Positions 45,317 through 55,829 are shown, counted from the stretch's first letter. The stretch is 57,597 nt of DNA from an uncultured Prevotella sp. (GCA_934202525.1 CAKPYB010000021.1:1-57597), one strand, 5' to 3'. Translations and numbers: made by a program. Notes: a model not told the origin generated them from the letters alone.

Positions 45317-47167
45317 CTATCTACTGCTTAATCCGTATGCGATTCTCCGGGCCTGCATCTCGGCTGCCCTACGCTCTGAATCAGGAGATAACTTACCCTT
45401 CAGATACTGCTCCATCATCAAACCGCCGATAGGCACACCATAGTCAGCACCCCAACCACCATTCTCTACATACACGGCAATGGCAATCTTCGGGTTGTTC
45501 ATCGGAGCAAAGCCCATGAATACAGAGTGGTCATGGCCACGGTTCTGTGCCGTACCCGTCTTGCCGCAAGCTTCGAAATCGTAGCGACCGAGCAGTTTAC
45601 AGGTTCCCTTCAGCGCCGAACTTCTCATACCGGCTACCACATAGTCGTAAGCCCGTCGGGAAGCCTTGGTATAATGACGGCGGGTATAAAGCGTATCAAG
45701 CGGTTCACCCTTCACCTTTCTCACTACATGAGGCACATAATAGTATCCCCTGTTGGCAATGGTAGCACCCAGGTTGGCTATCTGCAACGGCGTCAGGTTA
45801 ACCTCACCCTGTCCGATAGAAATACTGATTACCGTCAGTCCGTTCCATGAACCTTTATAAGCCTTATCATAGAACTGTGCATTCGGAATCAGACCGCGTT
45901 TCTCTCCTGGCAAGTCAAGTCCCAACTTATATCCGAATCCCATGCTCACCATATAATCTTTCCATACGGTCATCGCATTCTGTACGCTGCCATACTTCTT
46001 GCGGTTACCTATCATATAGTAAAGGCCCCAACAGAAGTAACCGTTACAGGAGGTACTGATGGCATCAACCAGCGCAATAGGCGACGGGTGACCATGACAG
46101 CCTACATGCAGACCCTTATAAGAGAAACCGTGATTACACGGGAATGCTGTTCCCGGTGTGATGATACCTTCGGTAAGATAAGTCAGCGCCTGGGTAGTCT
46201 TAAAGGTAGAACCCGGAGGATACTGACCCTGGACACTACGGTTCAGGAGCGGTTTCCAAGGATTATGCGAGAGCCACTTGTGCATCTTACCGCGGTTTCT
46301 ACCCACCAGACGTCTCGGATCGTAAGAAGGAGAAGAAACCATAGCCAGCACATCGCCCGTTTTAGGATCGATGGCAACGATACTGCCGATTTTACCCTGC
46401 AGCAGACGTTCGCCCAAGGCTTGTAACTTCACATCCAATCCCAGCGTCAGGTCTTTTCCAGCCACAGGTTTCCGGTCGAGTTTACCATTCTGATAGCTAC
46501 CCTGAATTCTTCCGTGGGCATCTCTCAGCATAATCTTCACACCCTTCTCACCACGCAGCTGCTTCTCATAAAACTTCTCTATACCCAGTTTTCCGATATA
46601 GTCACCAGCCTGGTAGTAGTCATCATCTTCAATATCGCTTGGCGAAACCTCACCCACATCACCCAGCACATGGGCTGCATAAGGGTAAGTATATTCTCTG
46701 ACGGTACGTTTCTGGACATAGAAACCGGGGAACCGGAACATCTTCTCCTGGAACACACTGAAATCCCTATCGCTCAGCTGTCCCATAAAAAGCTGTTGGG
46801 TATAGCGCGAATAGCCCGGGTTCTTAGAACGGTCCTTGATATCGTTCATTCGCTTGATAAAAAACTCTTTCGTTATACCCAGCGAATTACAGAAATCCAT
46901 CGTATCAAGCCTGCCGCTCTCCTCGTTCATGACCACCATCAGGTCGTAAGACGGCTGATTATACACCAGCAGCTTACCATTACGGTCGTAAATGGCACCA
47001 CGGGCAGGAAACTCAATACGCTTCAAGAAGGCATTACTGTCGGCATTCTTCTTGTAGTCGTCGCTCATAATCTGAAGCGTAAACAGACGAATCATGTAAA
47101 TGACCACAATAGCTATGGCCACTCCACCGATAACGAATCTACGTTTTTCAAGATTGTAATCCAACAT
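45317..47167 (-). CDS. mrdA: Penicillin-binding protein 2
   Basis: 616 aa. One N-terminal membrane helix (about 12-32), non-catalytic pedestal (RGAIYDRNGKLLVYN), transpeptidase domain with Ser320 in PGSTFK, STSCNGYF (SxN) and KTGTAQ. Cross-links peptidoglycan in the elongasome together with RodA. Downstream of mreD. Confidence 0.96.
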   Translation of the reverse strand: MLDYNLEKRRFVIGGVAIAIVVIYMIRLFTLQIMSDDYKKNADSNAFLKRIEFPARGAIYDRNGKLLVYNQPSYDLMVVMNEESGRLDTMDFCNSLGITKEFFIKRMNDIKDRSKNPGYSRYTQQLFMGQLSDRDFSVFQEKMFRFPGFYVQKRTVREYTYPYAAHVLGDVGEVSPSDIEDDDYYQAGDYIGKLGIEKFYEKQLRGEKGVKIMLRDAHGRIQGSYQNGKLDRKPVAGKDLTLGLDVKLQALGERLLQGKIGSIVAIDPKTGDVLAMVSSPSYDPRRLVGRNRGKMHKWLSHNPWKPLLNRSVQGQYPPGSTFKTTQALTYLTEGIITPGTAFPCNHGFSYKGLHVGCHGHPSPIALVDAISTSCNGYFCWGLYYMIGNRKKYGSVQNAMTVWKDYMVSMGFGYKLGLDLPGEKRGLIPNAQFYDKAYKGSWNGLTVISISIGQGEVNLTPLQIANLGATIANRGYYYVPHVVRKVKGEPLDTLYTRRHYTKASRRAYDYVVAGMRSSALKGTCKLLGRYDFEACGKTGTAQNRGHDHSVFMGFAPMNNPKIAIAVYVENGGWGADYGVPIGGLMMEQYLKGKLSPDSERRAAEMQARRIAYGLSSR

Positions 47168-47231
47168 ACCTTATTATATATAGCAAACTAAAAATCGTGT
47201 TCTTTTCTCTCTCATCACTTTTTACGGAATC

Positions 47232-47729
47232 TTACTTCCTGAAACTTTCTGTAGCCATCACCAATACATAAGTGACAACTGCACTTCCACCTATACATTC
47301 CAACCAGTGAACCCAATTAAAGAAATTGAATGTTTCGAGCGTAAAGAACAATAGATTATAAACGAGAATGATAATAAATACGTACCAGCAATATGCACCT
47401 ACGCCGATAGAACGCATGGACGGTTCCAGATCGTCGGCACTGTCACGCGGTACGAAAAGTTCAAACAAATAAGGTTGTAGCAGTCCCACGGCTGTCATCG
47501 AAGCTGCTGCAACACCTGGCGTATTGGCAAATACGTCCACACAAAGCCCCATCATAAAGCACCACAATAACACCGCCCATTTAGGATGGTTGCGGCGGAA
47601 ATGCAGTACCATAATGATATACAGCAAGGGGGTGGCACAATTGAATAGATGAATATGATTAAACACCAATCCCTGCACCAGCACGAGCACCACAAAGGTA
47701 GCTAGTCTTTTCACTAAATCTATACTCAT
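47232..47729 (-). CDS. mreD: Rod-shape-determining protein MreD
   Basis: 165 aa, five predicted membrane helices, with GLCVDVFANTPGVAAASM as the conserved loop of MreD. Encoded between mreC and mrdA as expected; weakly conserved family, so the position is important support. Confidence 0.9.
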   Translation of the reverse strand: MSIDLVKRLATFVVLVLVQGLVFNHIHLFNCATPLLYIIMVLHFRRNHPKWAVLLWCFMMGLCVDVFANTPGVAAASMTAVGLLQPYLFELFVPRDSADDLEPSMRSIGVGAYCWYVFIIILVYNLLFFTLETFNFFNWVHWLECIGGSAVVTYVLVMATESFRK

Positions 47730-47758
47730 TGCTTTTTATATCCTCTTACTATACGTCA

Positions 47759-48631
47759 TTATTGATTATTGTCTCCATTTGATCCGATGCTATCCTCTGC
47801 TGCACGCATAATCTCCAAACGCTCTTTCATGGCGGTATCATCAATTACACACACATCACGCAGACGGGCAAAATCGGTAGAGAGGCGAAGTTGTACGCGA
47901 TACGACAGACCATCGGCAGAGTTGAACACGTGCAATATTCTGCCCACTCTCACTCCAGGAGGGAATACAGCAGAATAGCCACTCGTTACCACATAGTCAC
48001 CCAATTTGAAGTGAGCATGACGTGGCACCTCTTCCAGATAGGCAAGGTCTGACACACCACCCTTCCAGCGCAGATAGCCAAAATAGCCTCTATTCTGAAT
48101 CATACAACTGATGTTCGACTTCGTGTTCAATACCGGAATCACGATAGCGTAATGTTCTGCCACCAGATACACGATACCCACTACACCAGTACCGCTGATG
48201 ACACCCATATCCTTGTGGATGCCATCCGCACTACCCTTGTCAATTGTCATCAGGTTGCCGGGTTTATCGATACTATTCGCCACCACCTTAGCCGGAATCA
48301 GACGATAGTTTCTCAGCAATGCGAACTGATCACGATGGTAGATGCTGCTATCCTTGGTCACGCTCACGAGACTGTCGGAAAGTTTCTGCACCTCCTGTTC
48401 GAGATACGCATTGCGCTGTGTCAGTTCCTGGTTCACCTTGGTAAGCGAGAAGAATGTTTCCACATTCGCGTCCCATTCATACAACTTACCCGTTACGGCA
48501 TTAGCCGAGGAGAACCAGGCACTGCCCTGATAGCTGTTATACTGAAACAACAGCACCATACTCACCACCTCAAGAATCAGGAAGACAAACCAATGGTTGT
48601 ATTTCGCTAAAAACTCTAAAAGGTTGCGCAT
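47759..48631 (-). CDS. mreC: Rod-shape-determining protein MreC
   Basis: 290 aa. N-terminal membrane helix (about 13-30), coiled coil (VNQELTQRNAYLEQEVQKLS), then two beta-barrel subdomains with DKGSADGIHKDMGVISGTGV and GDYVVTSGYSAVFPPGVRVG. Periplasmic scaffold that joins MreB to PBP2/RodA. Confidence 0.95.
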   Translation of the reverse strand: MRNLLEFLAKYNHWFVFLILEVVSMVLLFQYNSYQGSAWFSSANAVTGKLYEWDANVETFFSLTKVNQELTQRNAYLEQEVQKLSDSLVSVTKDSSIYHRDQFALLRNYRLIPAKVVANSIDKPGNLMTIDKGSADGIHKDMGVISGTGVVGIVYLVAEHYAIVIPVLNTKSNISCMIQNRGYFGYLRWKGGVSDLAYLEEVPRHAHFKLGDYVVTSGYSAVFPPGVRVGRILHVFNSADGLSYRVQLRLSTDFARLRDVCVIDDTAMKERLEIMRAAEDSIGSNGDNNQ

Positions 48632-48662
48632 ACTTTATTCTTAATATTAGAATAAGTTCTGA

Positions 48663-49685
48663 TTATCTCATCAAGAATGAGAATCGGTCTACATTCTTCA
48701 ACGCAATACCAGCACCCTTTGCAACACTGTGCAATGGATCTTCTGCGATGTGGAATGGGATATTGATCTTATCCTGCAAACGCTTGTCGAGACCGCGGAG
48801 CAAAGCACCACCACCAGAGAGCCAGATACCATTCTTCACGATATCGGCATAGAGCTCAGGAGGTGTATTCTCCAATGCTGAGAGTACAGCGTTCTCAATC
48901 TTAGCCACGGTCTTATCCAGGCAGTGAGCAATCTCCTGGTAGCATACAGGCACCTCCATAGGCAACGCTGTAATACGGTTAGGACCATGTACGATGAAGT
49001 CCTCTGGAGCCTCATCACCCAGATCGGTCAGAGCTGAACCTACATGAATCTTGATACGCTCAGCCATACGCTCAGAAACCTTCACGTTGTGCTGACGGCT
49101 CATATATTCCTGGATATCGGCAGTAAGGTCGTCACCGGCTGTACGGATGGAGTTGTTCGAAACGATACCACCCAATGAGATGACAGCGATTTCGGTAGAA
49201 CCACCACCTATATCAACAATCATATTACCCTCTGGAGCCTCAACATCGATACCGATACCGATAGCGGCTGCCATTGGTTCAAAAATCAAATATACATCAC
49301 GTCCGTCGGCATGCTCGGCAGAGTCGCGCACAGCACGAAGCTCAACCTCGGTAGAACCTGAAGGTACACCGATAACCATACGGAGTGAAGGAGAGAAGAG
49401 ACGGCTACCTGTATGAACCATCTTAATCAATCCACGCATCATCTGCTCACAGGCAGTAAAGTCGGCAATCACGCCATCACGCAATGGTCTGATAGTACGG
49501 ATATTATCATGAGTCTTCTCGTACATCATCTTAGCCTTCTCGCCCACTGCAATCATCTTGTCGGTACGGCGGTCGAGGGCTACAACAGAAGGTTCATCCA
49601 CTACAATCTTATCATCACTGATAATGATGGTATTGGCTGTACCCAAGTCCATTGCGATTTCCTGAATAAATGAAAAAAATCCCAT
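48663..49685 (-). CDS. mreB: Rod-shape-determining protein MreB
   Basis: 340 aa actin homologue. Phosphate loop MDLGTANTIII, EPMAAAIGIGIDV, MIVDIGGGSTEIAVISLGG and LSGGGALLRGLD. Starts with a short membrane-facing helix (FSFIQEIA). Begins the mreBCD-mrdA-rodA run; an AGGAGTTA repeat element separates it from purH upstream. Confidence 0.98.
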   Translation of the reverse strand: MGFFSFIQEIAMDLGTANTIIISDDKIVVDEPSVVALDRRTDKMIAVGEKAKMMYEKTHDNIRTIRPLRDGVIADFTACEQMMRGLIKMVHTGSRLFSPSLRMVIGVPSGSTEVELRAVRDSAEHADGRDVYLIFEPMAAAIGIGIDVEAPEGNMIVDIGGGSTEIAVISLGGIVSNNSIRTAGDDLTADIQEYMSRQHNVKVSERMAERIKIHVGSALTDLGDEAPEDFIVHGPNRITALPMEVPVCYQEIAHCLDKTVAKIENAVLSALENTPPELYADIVKNGIWLSGGGALLRGLDKRLQDKINIPFHIAEDPLHSVAKGAGIALKNVDRFSFLMR

Positions 49686-49735
49686 TTTGTTTCTAAAATC
49701 TATATTATTTTAAGCTTAAAATTTTCTTTTTTATT

Positions 49736-49852
49736 TAAGGAGTTAAGGAGTTAAAGGAGCATAGAAGCCACGGCAACAGTCTGTCATACATGGAGGATAG
49801 AATCCCCACAGACACTTGTCCTGACTTCTTCCACTTCTTAACTCCTTAACTA
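49736..49852. repeat. AGGAGTTA inverted-arm element, copy Y
   Basis: Left arm TAAGGAGTTAAGGAGTTAA (49736-49754) and right arm CTTCTTAACTCCTTAAC (49836-49852) are inverse. Between them are ACAGTCTGTC and GACACTTGTC. It matches the plan of copy X after porX and fills the purH-mreB gap. Confidence 0.75.
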
Positions 49853-49870
49853 CTTTATTTTCCCGAGAGT

Positions 49871-50464
49871 TTACTTAGCAAACCATGCATGGATTGCAGT
49901 ATCGTAGTGAGAGCTTACACCGAATGCACGCTCTGCAAACATCTTGCGGTCTTCGATATCAGTCTCAGCACCCTTCTTCTTCAGGATATCGAGCAATACG
50001 CTGTATTCAGCCTTGCTAGGAACGATCACCACGTCCTTGAAGTTTTTGGCACCTGCACGAATCAAAGAGATACCGCCAATATCGATTTTCTCGATGATAT
50101 CAGCATCGCTAGCACCGCTAGCTACAGTCTGCTCAAAAGGATACAAGTCTACGATGACGAGATCGATAGAAGGGATTTCGTATTCCTTCATCTGCTCCTG
50201 GTCACCCTCGTTGTCGCGGCGAGCCAAGATACCTCCAAATATTTTAGGATGAAGAGTCTTTACACGACCACCCAAGATAGATGGATAGGTAGTGACATCC
50301 TCAACTTTCTCGCATTCATAACCCAAAGATTCGATAAACTTCTGGGTACCACCAGTACTCAGGAACTTTACACCCTCTTCATTCAACTTGGCGAGCAATT
50401 CGTCCAAGCCATCCTTGTGGAAGACAGACACCAACGCTGTCTTGATTTTCTTTGTTTCAGCCAT
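49871..50464 (-). CDS. purH: IMP cyclohydrolase (PurH N-terminal domain only)
   Basis: 197 aa. The whole protein is the MGS-like IMP cyclohydrolase domain of PurH: ALVSVFHKDGLDELLAKL, STGGTQKFIESLG, GGRVKTLHPKIFGGILARRD, DLVIVDLYPFEQTV and IDIGGISLIRAGAKNF. The AICAR transformylase domain (about 310 residues in ordinary PurH) is missing; the frame stops at FAK. Position upstream of mreB is the usual place for purH in Bacteroidales. So either the two activities are carried by separate genes in this lineage or the gene is truncated. The clean end and intact promoter favour a working single-domain enzyme. Confidence 0.88.
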   Translation of the reverse strand: MAETKKIKTALVSVFHKDGLDELLAKLNEEGVKFLSTGGTQKFIESLGYECEKVEDVTTYPSILGGRVKTLHPKIFGGILARRDNEGDQEQMKEYEIPSIDLVIVDLYPFEQTVASGASDADIIEKIDIGGISLIRAGAKNFKDVVIVPSKAEYSVLLDILKKKGAETDIEDRKMFAERAFGVSSHYDTAIHAWFAK

Positions 50465-50494
50465 TGAACTTATAAATTATAATTTATGATGGTG

Positions 50495-50502
50495 CAAAGG
50501 TA
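50495..50502 (-). promoter_or_regulatory. purH promoter (-7 element)
   Basis: TACCTTTG on the minus strand, 30 nt before the purH ATG. The -33 partner is weak. Confidence 0.65.
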
Positions 50503-50953
50503 CGAAGATTATTTTGATTACGCAACATTTCCCCTCATAAAATAGCATTATTTAAAGGATATTTAAAAGATAATTGAGAGAAATCAAGAAATAAGCAATC
50601 TGAGCGAATTCTAATCCTATCATTTCTTCGCGTACAGAACTTTCGCAAGTAAGCCCCACACGCCCTGAAAGGAGCCTGGGTCTTCAGGGCGTGCTGCTTC
50701 CGGAGCATTTGGGCCTTCAGCCCGTACTCAAACCGCCTTCTTCTGTCATTCTGTCCGGAAATATCTCTTATTTCTATCTTTTACCTACCCAAAACAAGAC
50801 AGATTGTCAGTAAACCATTGATTTTCAACGAATAGGCATAAGTTTCGCTAAAGGATGGGAGGAAAGCACCGGGAGGTTTCCGAAGAGAAGATTCCGGCGC
50901 TCATCCAAATAACACAAATAAGAATATATAAATATAAGAAAGGAGATATTAAT
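50503..50953. other. Intergenic region upstream of clpB
   Basis: About 450 nt with no convincing gene. It holds repeat copy 4 (50637-50731), then TGTCATTCTGTCC and ACAGATTGTCAG, which are partly inverse to each other, and GGAAAGCACCGGGAGGTTTCC (hairpin-forming). No TAnnTTTG promoter was seen near clpB, so heat-responsive control by another route is possible. Confidence 0.5.
50637..50731. repeat. Dispersed intergenic repeat, copy 4
   Basis: Begins TTTCGCAAGTAAGCCCCACA then CGCCCTGAAAGG, the inverse of the tail of copy 1, followed by TTCAGGGCGTG and GGGCCTTCAGCCC (shared with copy 3). It lies between divergent purH and clpB. Confidence 0.85.
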
Positions 50954-53470
50954 ATGACATTCGACAAATTTACAATCAAGGCGCAGGAGGCGGTACAGGA
51001 AGCCGTAAACATTGCGCAGCGAAATGGTCAGCAAACCATCGAACCGGTGCATCTGCTTAGCGGTATCCTTGAAAAGGCTACCGATGTGACCAACTACATC
51101 TTCCAGAAGCTGGGCATGAACGGACAGCAAATCGCCATGCTCTTGCGTCAGGAGATGCAACATCTGCCTCGTGTGCAGGGTGGCGGTCAGCCGTACCTCA
51201 GCAACGAGACGAACCAGATTCTGATGAATGCCGAAGATACCGCCAAGAAAATGGGCGACGAATTCGTTAGCGTTGAGCCTATCCTGTTGGCTATCATTCA
51301 GGGCAACTCTACTGCTGCACGTATTCTGAAGGATGCTGGTGCAAATGCAAAAGATATGCTCGCTGCCATTCAGGCACTGAGACAGGGACAGAACGTAAAA
51401 TCACAAAGCGCTGATGACAACTATCAGAGTTTGGAGAAATATGCGAAGAACCTTGTAGAACAGGCAAGAAGCGGCAAGCTGGACCCAGTTATCGGACGTG
51501 ATGAGGAGATCAGAAGAGTGCTCCAGATTCTGTCACGAAGAACCAAGAACAACCCTATTCTGATAGGTGAACCTGGTACGGGTAAGACTGCTATCGTAGA
51601 AGGTCTTGCCGAGCGTATCGTACGTGGCGATGTACCGGAGAACCTGAAGAACAAGCAGCTCTATTCTCTCGATATGGGTGCACTGGTAGCCGGTGCTAAA
51701 TACAAGGGAGAATTTGAGGAGCGCCTGAAGAGCGTCATCAAAGAGGTAACCAACGCCAACGGCCAGATTATCCTCTTTATTGATGAGATTCATACCCTGG
51801 TCGGTGCTGGCGGTGGCGAAGGTGCCATGGATGCAGCCAACATTCTGAAACCAGCGTTGGCTCGTGGTGAACTGAGAGCCATCGGTGCTACGACCCTCAA
51901 CGAGTATCAGAAGTATTTCGAGAAGGATAAGGCTCTGGAGCGCCGTTTCCAGACCGTCATGGTCAATGAGCCTGACGAGGTGGATGCTATCAGTATCCTC
52001 CGTGGTATCAAGGAGCGCTACGAGAACCATCATAAGGTACGTATCCAGGATGATGCCTGCATCGCAGCCGTCAAGTTATCAGAGAGATACATCTCTGACA
52101 GATTCCTCCCAGATAAGGCTATCGACCTGATGGATGAGGCAGCAGCCAAACTGAGAATGGAGCGTGACTCTGTACCAGAAGAACTGGATGAGATTACCCG
52201 CCACTTGAAGCAGTTGGAGATTGAGCGTGAGGCCATCAAGCGCGAGAATGACCAGCCTAAGATTCAGCAGTTGGATAAGGAAATTGCAGAATTGAAGGAT
52301 CAGGAACATGACTTCCGTGCTAAATGGGAAGGCGAAAAAGCGCTCGTCAACAAGATTCAGCAGGATAAGCAGGAGATAGAAAACCTGAAGTTTGAGGCTG
52401 AACGCATGGAGCGCGAAGGCAATTACGAACGTGTAGCTGAAATCCGCTATTCTAAACTGAAGGCTCTCGAGGATGACATCAAGAAGATTCAGGAGCAGCT
52501 GAAGAGTACACAGGGTGGCGCAGCGATGGTCAGAGAGGAAGTTACTGCTGATGATATCGCTGAGGTTGTAAGCCGCTGGACGGGAATACCTGTAAGCCGT
52601 ATGATGCAGAGTGAGCGTGAGAAACTGCTCCATCTGGAGGAAGAACTCCACAAGAGAGTCATCGGACAGGACGAGGCTATCACCGCTGTAAGTGATGCCG
52701 TTCGCCGCAGCCGTGCCGGTTTGCAGGATCCGAAGCGTCCTATCGCCAGCTTCATCTTCCTCGGTACTACCGGTGTAGGTAAGACAGAACTTGCCAAGGC
52801 TCTGGCTGAGTATCTGTTCAGTGACGAGTCTATGATGACCCGTATTGATATGAGTGAATATCAGGAGAAGTTTAGCGTAACCCGTCTGATCGGTGCGCCT
52901 CCAGGGTATGTAGGCTACGATGAGGGTGGCCAGTTGACCGAGGCTGTACGCCGCAAGCCATATAGTGTGGTCCTCTTCGATGAGATAGAGAAGGCGCATC
53001 CTGATGTATTCAATACCCTGTTGCAGGTATTGGACGATGGTCGATTGACCGACAACAAGGGTCGTGTAGTCAACTTCAAGAACACCATCATCATCATGAC
53101 TTCCAACGCAAGCCGTGAGATGTTGCGCAAGACTTTCCGTCCTGAGTTCCTGAACCGTATTGATGATATCATTACCTTCAAGCCATTGACCCAGGAGCAG
53201 ATTGCCGAGGTTGTAGAACTTCAGATGAAGCGAGTAAAGAAGATGTTAGAGCCTCAGGGCTTTGAACTTCGCTGGACTCCTGCAGCTATCCAGTATCTGG
53301 CAAAGGTTGGATACGATCCGGAATTTGGTGCCCGTCCTGTAAAGCGCGCTATCCAGGATTACGTCTTGAACGATTTGAGTAAGAAGATTCTTGCAGAAGA
53401 GGTTAGTAGAGAGAAACCAATTACCATCGATCATACAGATGCAGATGGATTGGTCTTCAAAAACCAATAA
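50954..53470 (+). CDS. clpB: ATP-dependent disaggregase ClpB
   Basis: 838 aa from ATG 50954, preceded by AAAGGAGATATT, a rare clear Shine-Dalgarno; the frame is open from 50855 but lacks family resemblance there. Two Clp N repeats; AAA-1 with [13 protein letters not shown] and [13 protein letters not shown]; coiled-coil middle domain (about 400-530); AAA-2 with [14 protein letters not shown] and [16 protein letters not shown]. After the sensor TSN the sequence goes [20 protein letters not shown], about 22-28 residues shorter than usual for ClpB. Rescues aggregated proteins with DnaK. Confidence 0.95.
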   Translation: MTFDKFTIKAQEAVQEAVNIAQRNGQQTIEPVHLLSGILEKATDVTNYIFQKLGMNGQQIAMLLRQEMQHLPRVQGGGQPYLSNETNQILMNAEDTAKKMGDEFVSVEPILLAIIQGNSTAARILKDAGANAKDMLAAIQALRQGQNVKSQSADDNYQSLEKYAKNLVEQARSGKLDPVIGRDEEIRRVLQILSRRTKNNPILIGEPGTGKTAIVEGLAERIVRGDVPENLKNKQLYSLDMGALVAGAKYKGEFEERLKSVIKEVTNANGQIILFIDEIHTLVGAGGGEGAMDAANILKPALARGELRAIGATTLNEYQKYFEKDKALERRFQTVMVNEPDEVDAISILRGIKERYENHHKVRIQDDACIAAVKLSERYISDRFLPDKAIDLMDEAAAKLRMERDSVPEELDEITRHLKQLEIEREAIKRENDQPKIQQLDKEIAELKDQEHDFRAKWEGEKALVNKIQQDKQEIENLKFEAERMEREGNYERVAEIRYSKLKALEDDIKKIQEQLKSTQGGAAMVREEVTADDIAEVVSRWTGIPVSRMMQSEREKLLHLEEELHKRVIGQDEAITAVSDAVRRSRAGLQDPKRPIASFIFLGTTGVGKTELAKALAEYLFSDESMMTRIDMSEYQEKFSVTRLIGAPPGYVGYDEGGQLTEAVRRKPYSVVLFDEIEKAHPDVFNTLLQVLDDGRLTDNKGRVVNFKNTIIIMTSNASREMLRKTFRPEFLNRIDDIITFKPLTQEQIAEVVELQMKRVKKMLEPQGFELRWTPAAIQYLAKVGYDPEFGARPVKRAIQDYVLNDLSKKILAEEVSREKPITIDHTDADGLVFKNQ

Positions 53471-53521
53471 TTCCAGCAGATAACCAATCCGCAGAAAAAA
53501 CGGATTGAAACATAAAATAAA

Positions 53522-53558
53522 GAGGGTGACAGATTCAGATATCTGCCACCCTTTTTTA
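53522..53558. terminator. Bidirectional terminator between clpB and GH97
   Basis: Stem AGGGTG-CAGAT (53523-53534) with ATCTG-CACCCT (53540-53551), one bulge, followed by TTTTTT on plus; also read by the converging GH97 gene. Confidence 0.85.
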
Positions 53559-53597
53559 TTTATTATACACTGTTTTTATCGGCAAGCGAACCGCATT

Positions 53598-55601
53598 TTA
53601 GTAGATGATGATACCGCCATTTGGCTGAATCACCACCTTTGCCTTACCATTCTTTCCTACCTTCAAGGTCTTCTTTACCGAAGTATAGAACTTCTCACCC
53701 TTCTTCTTTGGCTGGTCGGTGAGATATTCTACCGTCTTACCTGCAAACATAGGCAGATTGAGGGTAAGGGCGAGCGGCTTGTCTGTAGCATTCAAACCGC
53801 CAACAATCCATTTTCCGTTATTGATTGCCGCACCAGAGCCGTTCTCATGAGATGCCTTACGGGCAACAACTGCATACTGGGTAGGATAACCTGCGATAAA
53901 CTTCACATCGTCCCATGCAGTAGGCAAGCCCTTCAACCAGTCTAACTCCCACTGAGGAACATCCTGCAGATTGTTAGGATAGAGACAAACACAGTTTACG
54001 CTGCTCTGATTGGTGATGGCAGTAGCCATCTCAAATACATCACTCGTAAAGCGCTGATGGCGGCTCTTGTTATCTCTTGAAAGATATTTATTCATCATCA
54101 CGCCACCCCAGTCGAAGCTGGCTACGGCATTTCTTGAGAAAGGATGCATCGTCATCTCGAAAGCCTCCTTCTTGGCATGATAATCCATGAAATATACATT
54201 CTCTGAAGCCAGCGCTGCCTCACTGGAAACATAGTTAGGATACATGCGCTCCCAACCTCTAGGCATGGTACAGCCATGGAAGATCACCTCCAGACCGTAA
54301 TCGTTGGCATCGCTCAGGATATCTTCGTAGAGTTTCATCGTCTCCTGCTTGTCACCACCGAAAAAGTCGACTTTGATTCCCACTACACCTATCTTCTTCA
54401 TCCAAGCCATCTCCTTCTTGCGGGCGATGGAATTGTTCATAATCTGACGAGGAGTCTGTGGAGCATCATTCTCGAAACCATTCGAATTATACCAGAGCAT
54501 CAGACTTACCTGCTTACTCTTGGCATACTGAGCCAGTTTCTCAATCTTGTCACGACCGATGCGCTGGTCCCACCAGTTGTCTACGAGGATAGCCTCATAG
54601 CCCTGAGCCGCAGCAACATCAATCATCTTCACCTGGTCATCATAGTTGATACTCTCATCCTGCCAGATCAGCCAACTCCAGGTATAGCGTGAAGGCTTAT
54701 ACTGCTGAGTAGGTTCATACAGAGGTTCTACCACATCGTAAGGGATGGTAGTTTCAACAATCGGAGCCAATGTAGTGCCAACGGTGATGGTACGCCATGG
54801 TGTTTCGCCCGGCAAAGCAATACCGGCAAATTCAGAACCGAATCCGTTGTTTTCACCTTTCTGAGGGAAAGCTACTGTATATCCCTTCGCTGCATCATAA
54901 TCAGAAAGTCTGCTACCAGGATATGCGCTGGATACTCCTGTTTCGCTGACCAATGCCCAGCCGTCATTACCTACCTTGAAGAGACAAGGGAAGGTATAGC
55001 CCACACCAAACTGCGACTTCTTTGCCATCGGAGCATCAGGAGTATATTCTTCTTCGTAAGAAGGTTTGGTTCGTTCCCAACCTGTCATCGGACCGATTTG
55101 AGGACAAAGGAAAGTGGTGGTCTGCTCAGGGAAATTGAAACCGCTCACCTCATTATATATAATCACCGACTTAGGATTATCCTTCTTCGGACGGATCATC
55201 TCATATTTATAGGCAACATCGTTGTTGCTTACATGGAGATGCAAGGTCATGGAATCCTTCTTGGCATTGAGGAATCCGATGGTAGCCTCATAAACATCCT
55301 TTTCAATGTGGCTTTTCTTGATACGGGTCATGTCGTAAGAAAGATGCTTCTCAGTTCCTTTCATCGCACCCATGGTAAGATGCTGGGAGAAATCGCCATA
55401 GTTGGCTACCAGTCCCAAGGCAGAAGGTTTAAGCATCTGCTTGCCATTCAACTCTACCGAATAGAAAGCCTTTCCATCTACACATTCCACCTTGACCGCC
55501 AATCTGCCGTCAGGTGAACTTACTTCATAATTGTTGGCTTGTGCACAAACCGTGCCGAGCAACAAAATACCAGTAATACAAAATTTTTGCTTCATTTTCA
55601 T
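53598..55601 (-). CDS. GH97 glycoside hydrolase
   Basis: 667 aa. Signal peptide 1-22 (ends CAQA). N-terminal beta-supersandwich (about 25-290), TIM barrel (about 300-570), C-terminal beta domain. The barrel contains ILVDNWWDQRIGRDKI and VVGIKVDFFGGDKQ, where Asp412 lies at the nucleophile position of the retaining (alpha-galactosidase-like) GH97 subgroup; inverting SusB-type enzymes lack it. Probably periplasmic, acting on alpha-galactosides or alpha-glucosides. No SusCD neighbours, so an orphan enzyme. A -7 element TATCTTTG lies about 100 nt upstream. Confidence 0.9.
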   Translation of the reverse strand: MKMKQKFCITGILLLGTVCAQANNYEVSSPDGRLAVKVECVDGKAFYSVELNGKQMLKPSALGLVANYGDFSQHLTMGAMKGTEKHLSYDMTRIKKSHIEKDVYEATIGFLNAKKDSMTLHLHVSNNDVAYKYEMIRPKKDNPKSVIIYNEVSGFNFPEQTTTFLCPQIGPMTGWERTKPSYEEEYTPDAPMAKKSQFGVGYTFPCLFKVGNDGWALVSETGVSSAYPGSRLSDYDAAKGYTVAFPQKGENNGFGSEFAGIALPGETPWRTITVGTTLAPIVETTIPYDVVEPLYEPTQQYKPSRYTWSWLIWQDESINYDDQVKMIDVAAAQGYEAILVDNWWDQRIGRDKIEKLAQYAKSKQVSLMLWYNSNGFENDAPQTPRQIMNNSIARKKEMAWMKKIGVVGIKVDFFGGDKQETMKLYEDILSDANDYGLEVIFHGCTMPRGWERMYPNYVSSEAALASENVYFMDYHAKKEAFEMTMHPFSRNAVASFDWGGVMMNKYLSRDNKSRHQRFTSDVFEMATAITNQSSVNCVCLYPNNLQDVPQWELDWLKGLPTAWDDVKFIAGYPTQYAVVARKASHENGSGAAINNGKWIVGGLNATDKPLALTLNLPMFAGKTVEYLTDQPKKKGEKFYTSVKKTLKVGKNGKAKVVIQPNGGIIIY

Positions 55602-55699
55602 TTTATTGTTAGGTTGATATTATTATATTCTCTATGATACAACAGCAGTTTAGCAGACATTCATGCTCCAGTTACTACTGCGTGCAACAAAAACATTTG

Positions 55700-55707
55700 C
55701 AAAGATA
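55700..55707 (-). promoter_or_regulatory. GH97 promoter (-7 element)
   Basis: TATCTTTG on the minus strand; no -33 partner at standard spacing. Leader of about 90 nt. Confidence 0.5.
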
Positions 55708-55829
55708 AGCTATTCTGGGGAAATAGGGGTGTACTTTTTGTTCAAAAAGCATCCATTTTCGTGAAAACTAACGAAAAAGAGACTAAAACGGATAGAAATT
55801 TGGTAAAAAGCCCACGCAGGATATATAGT

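Noticed and set aside
50855..50953. Upstream start for clpB
   Set aside because: A Shine-Dalgarno lies just before ATG 50954 and the Clp N domain begins there.
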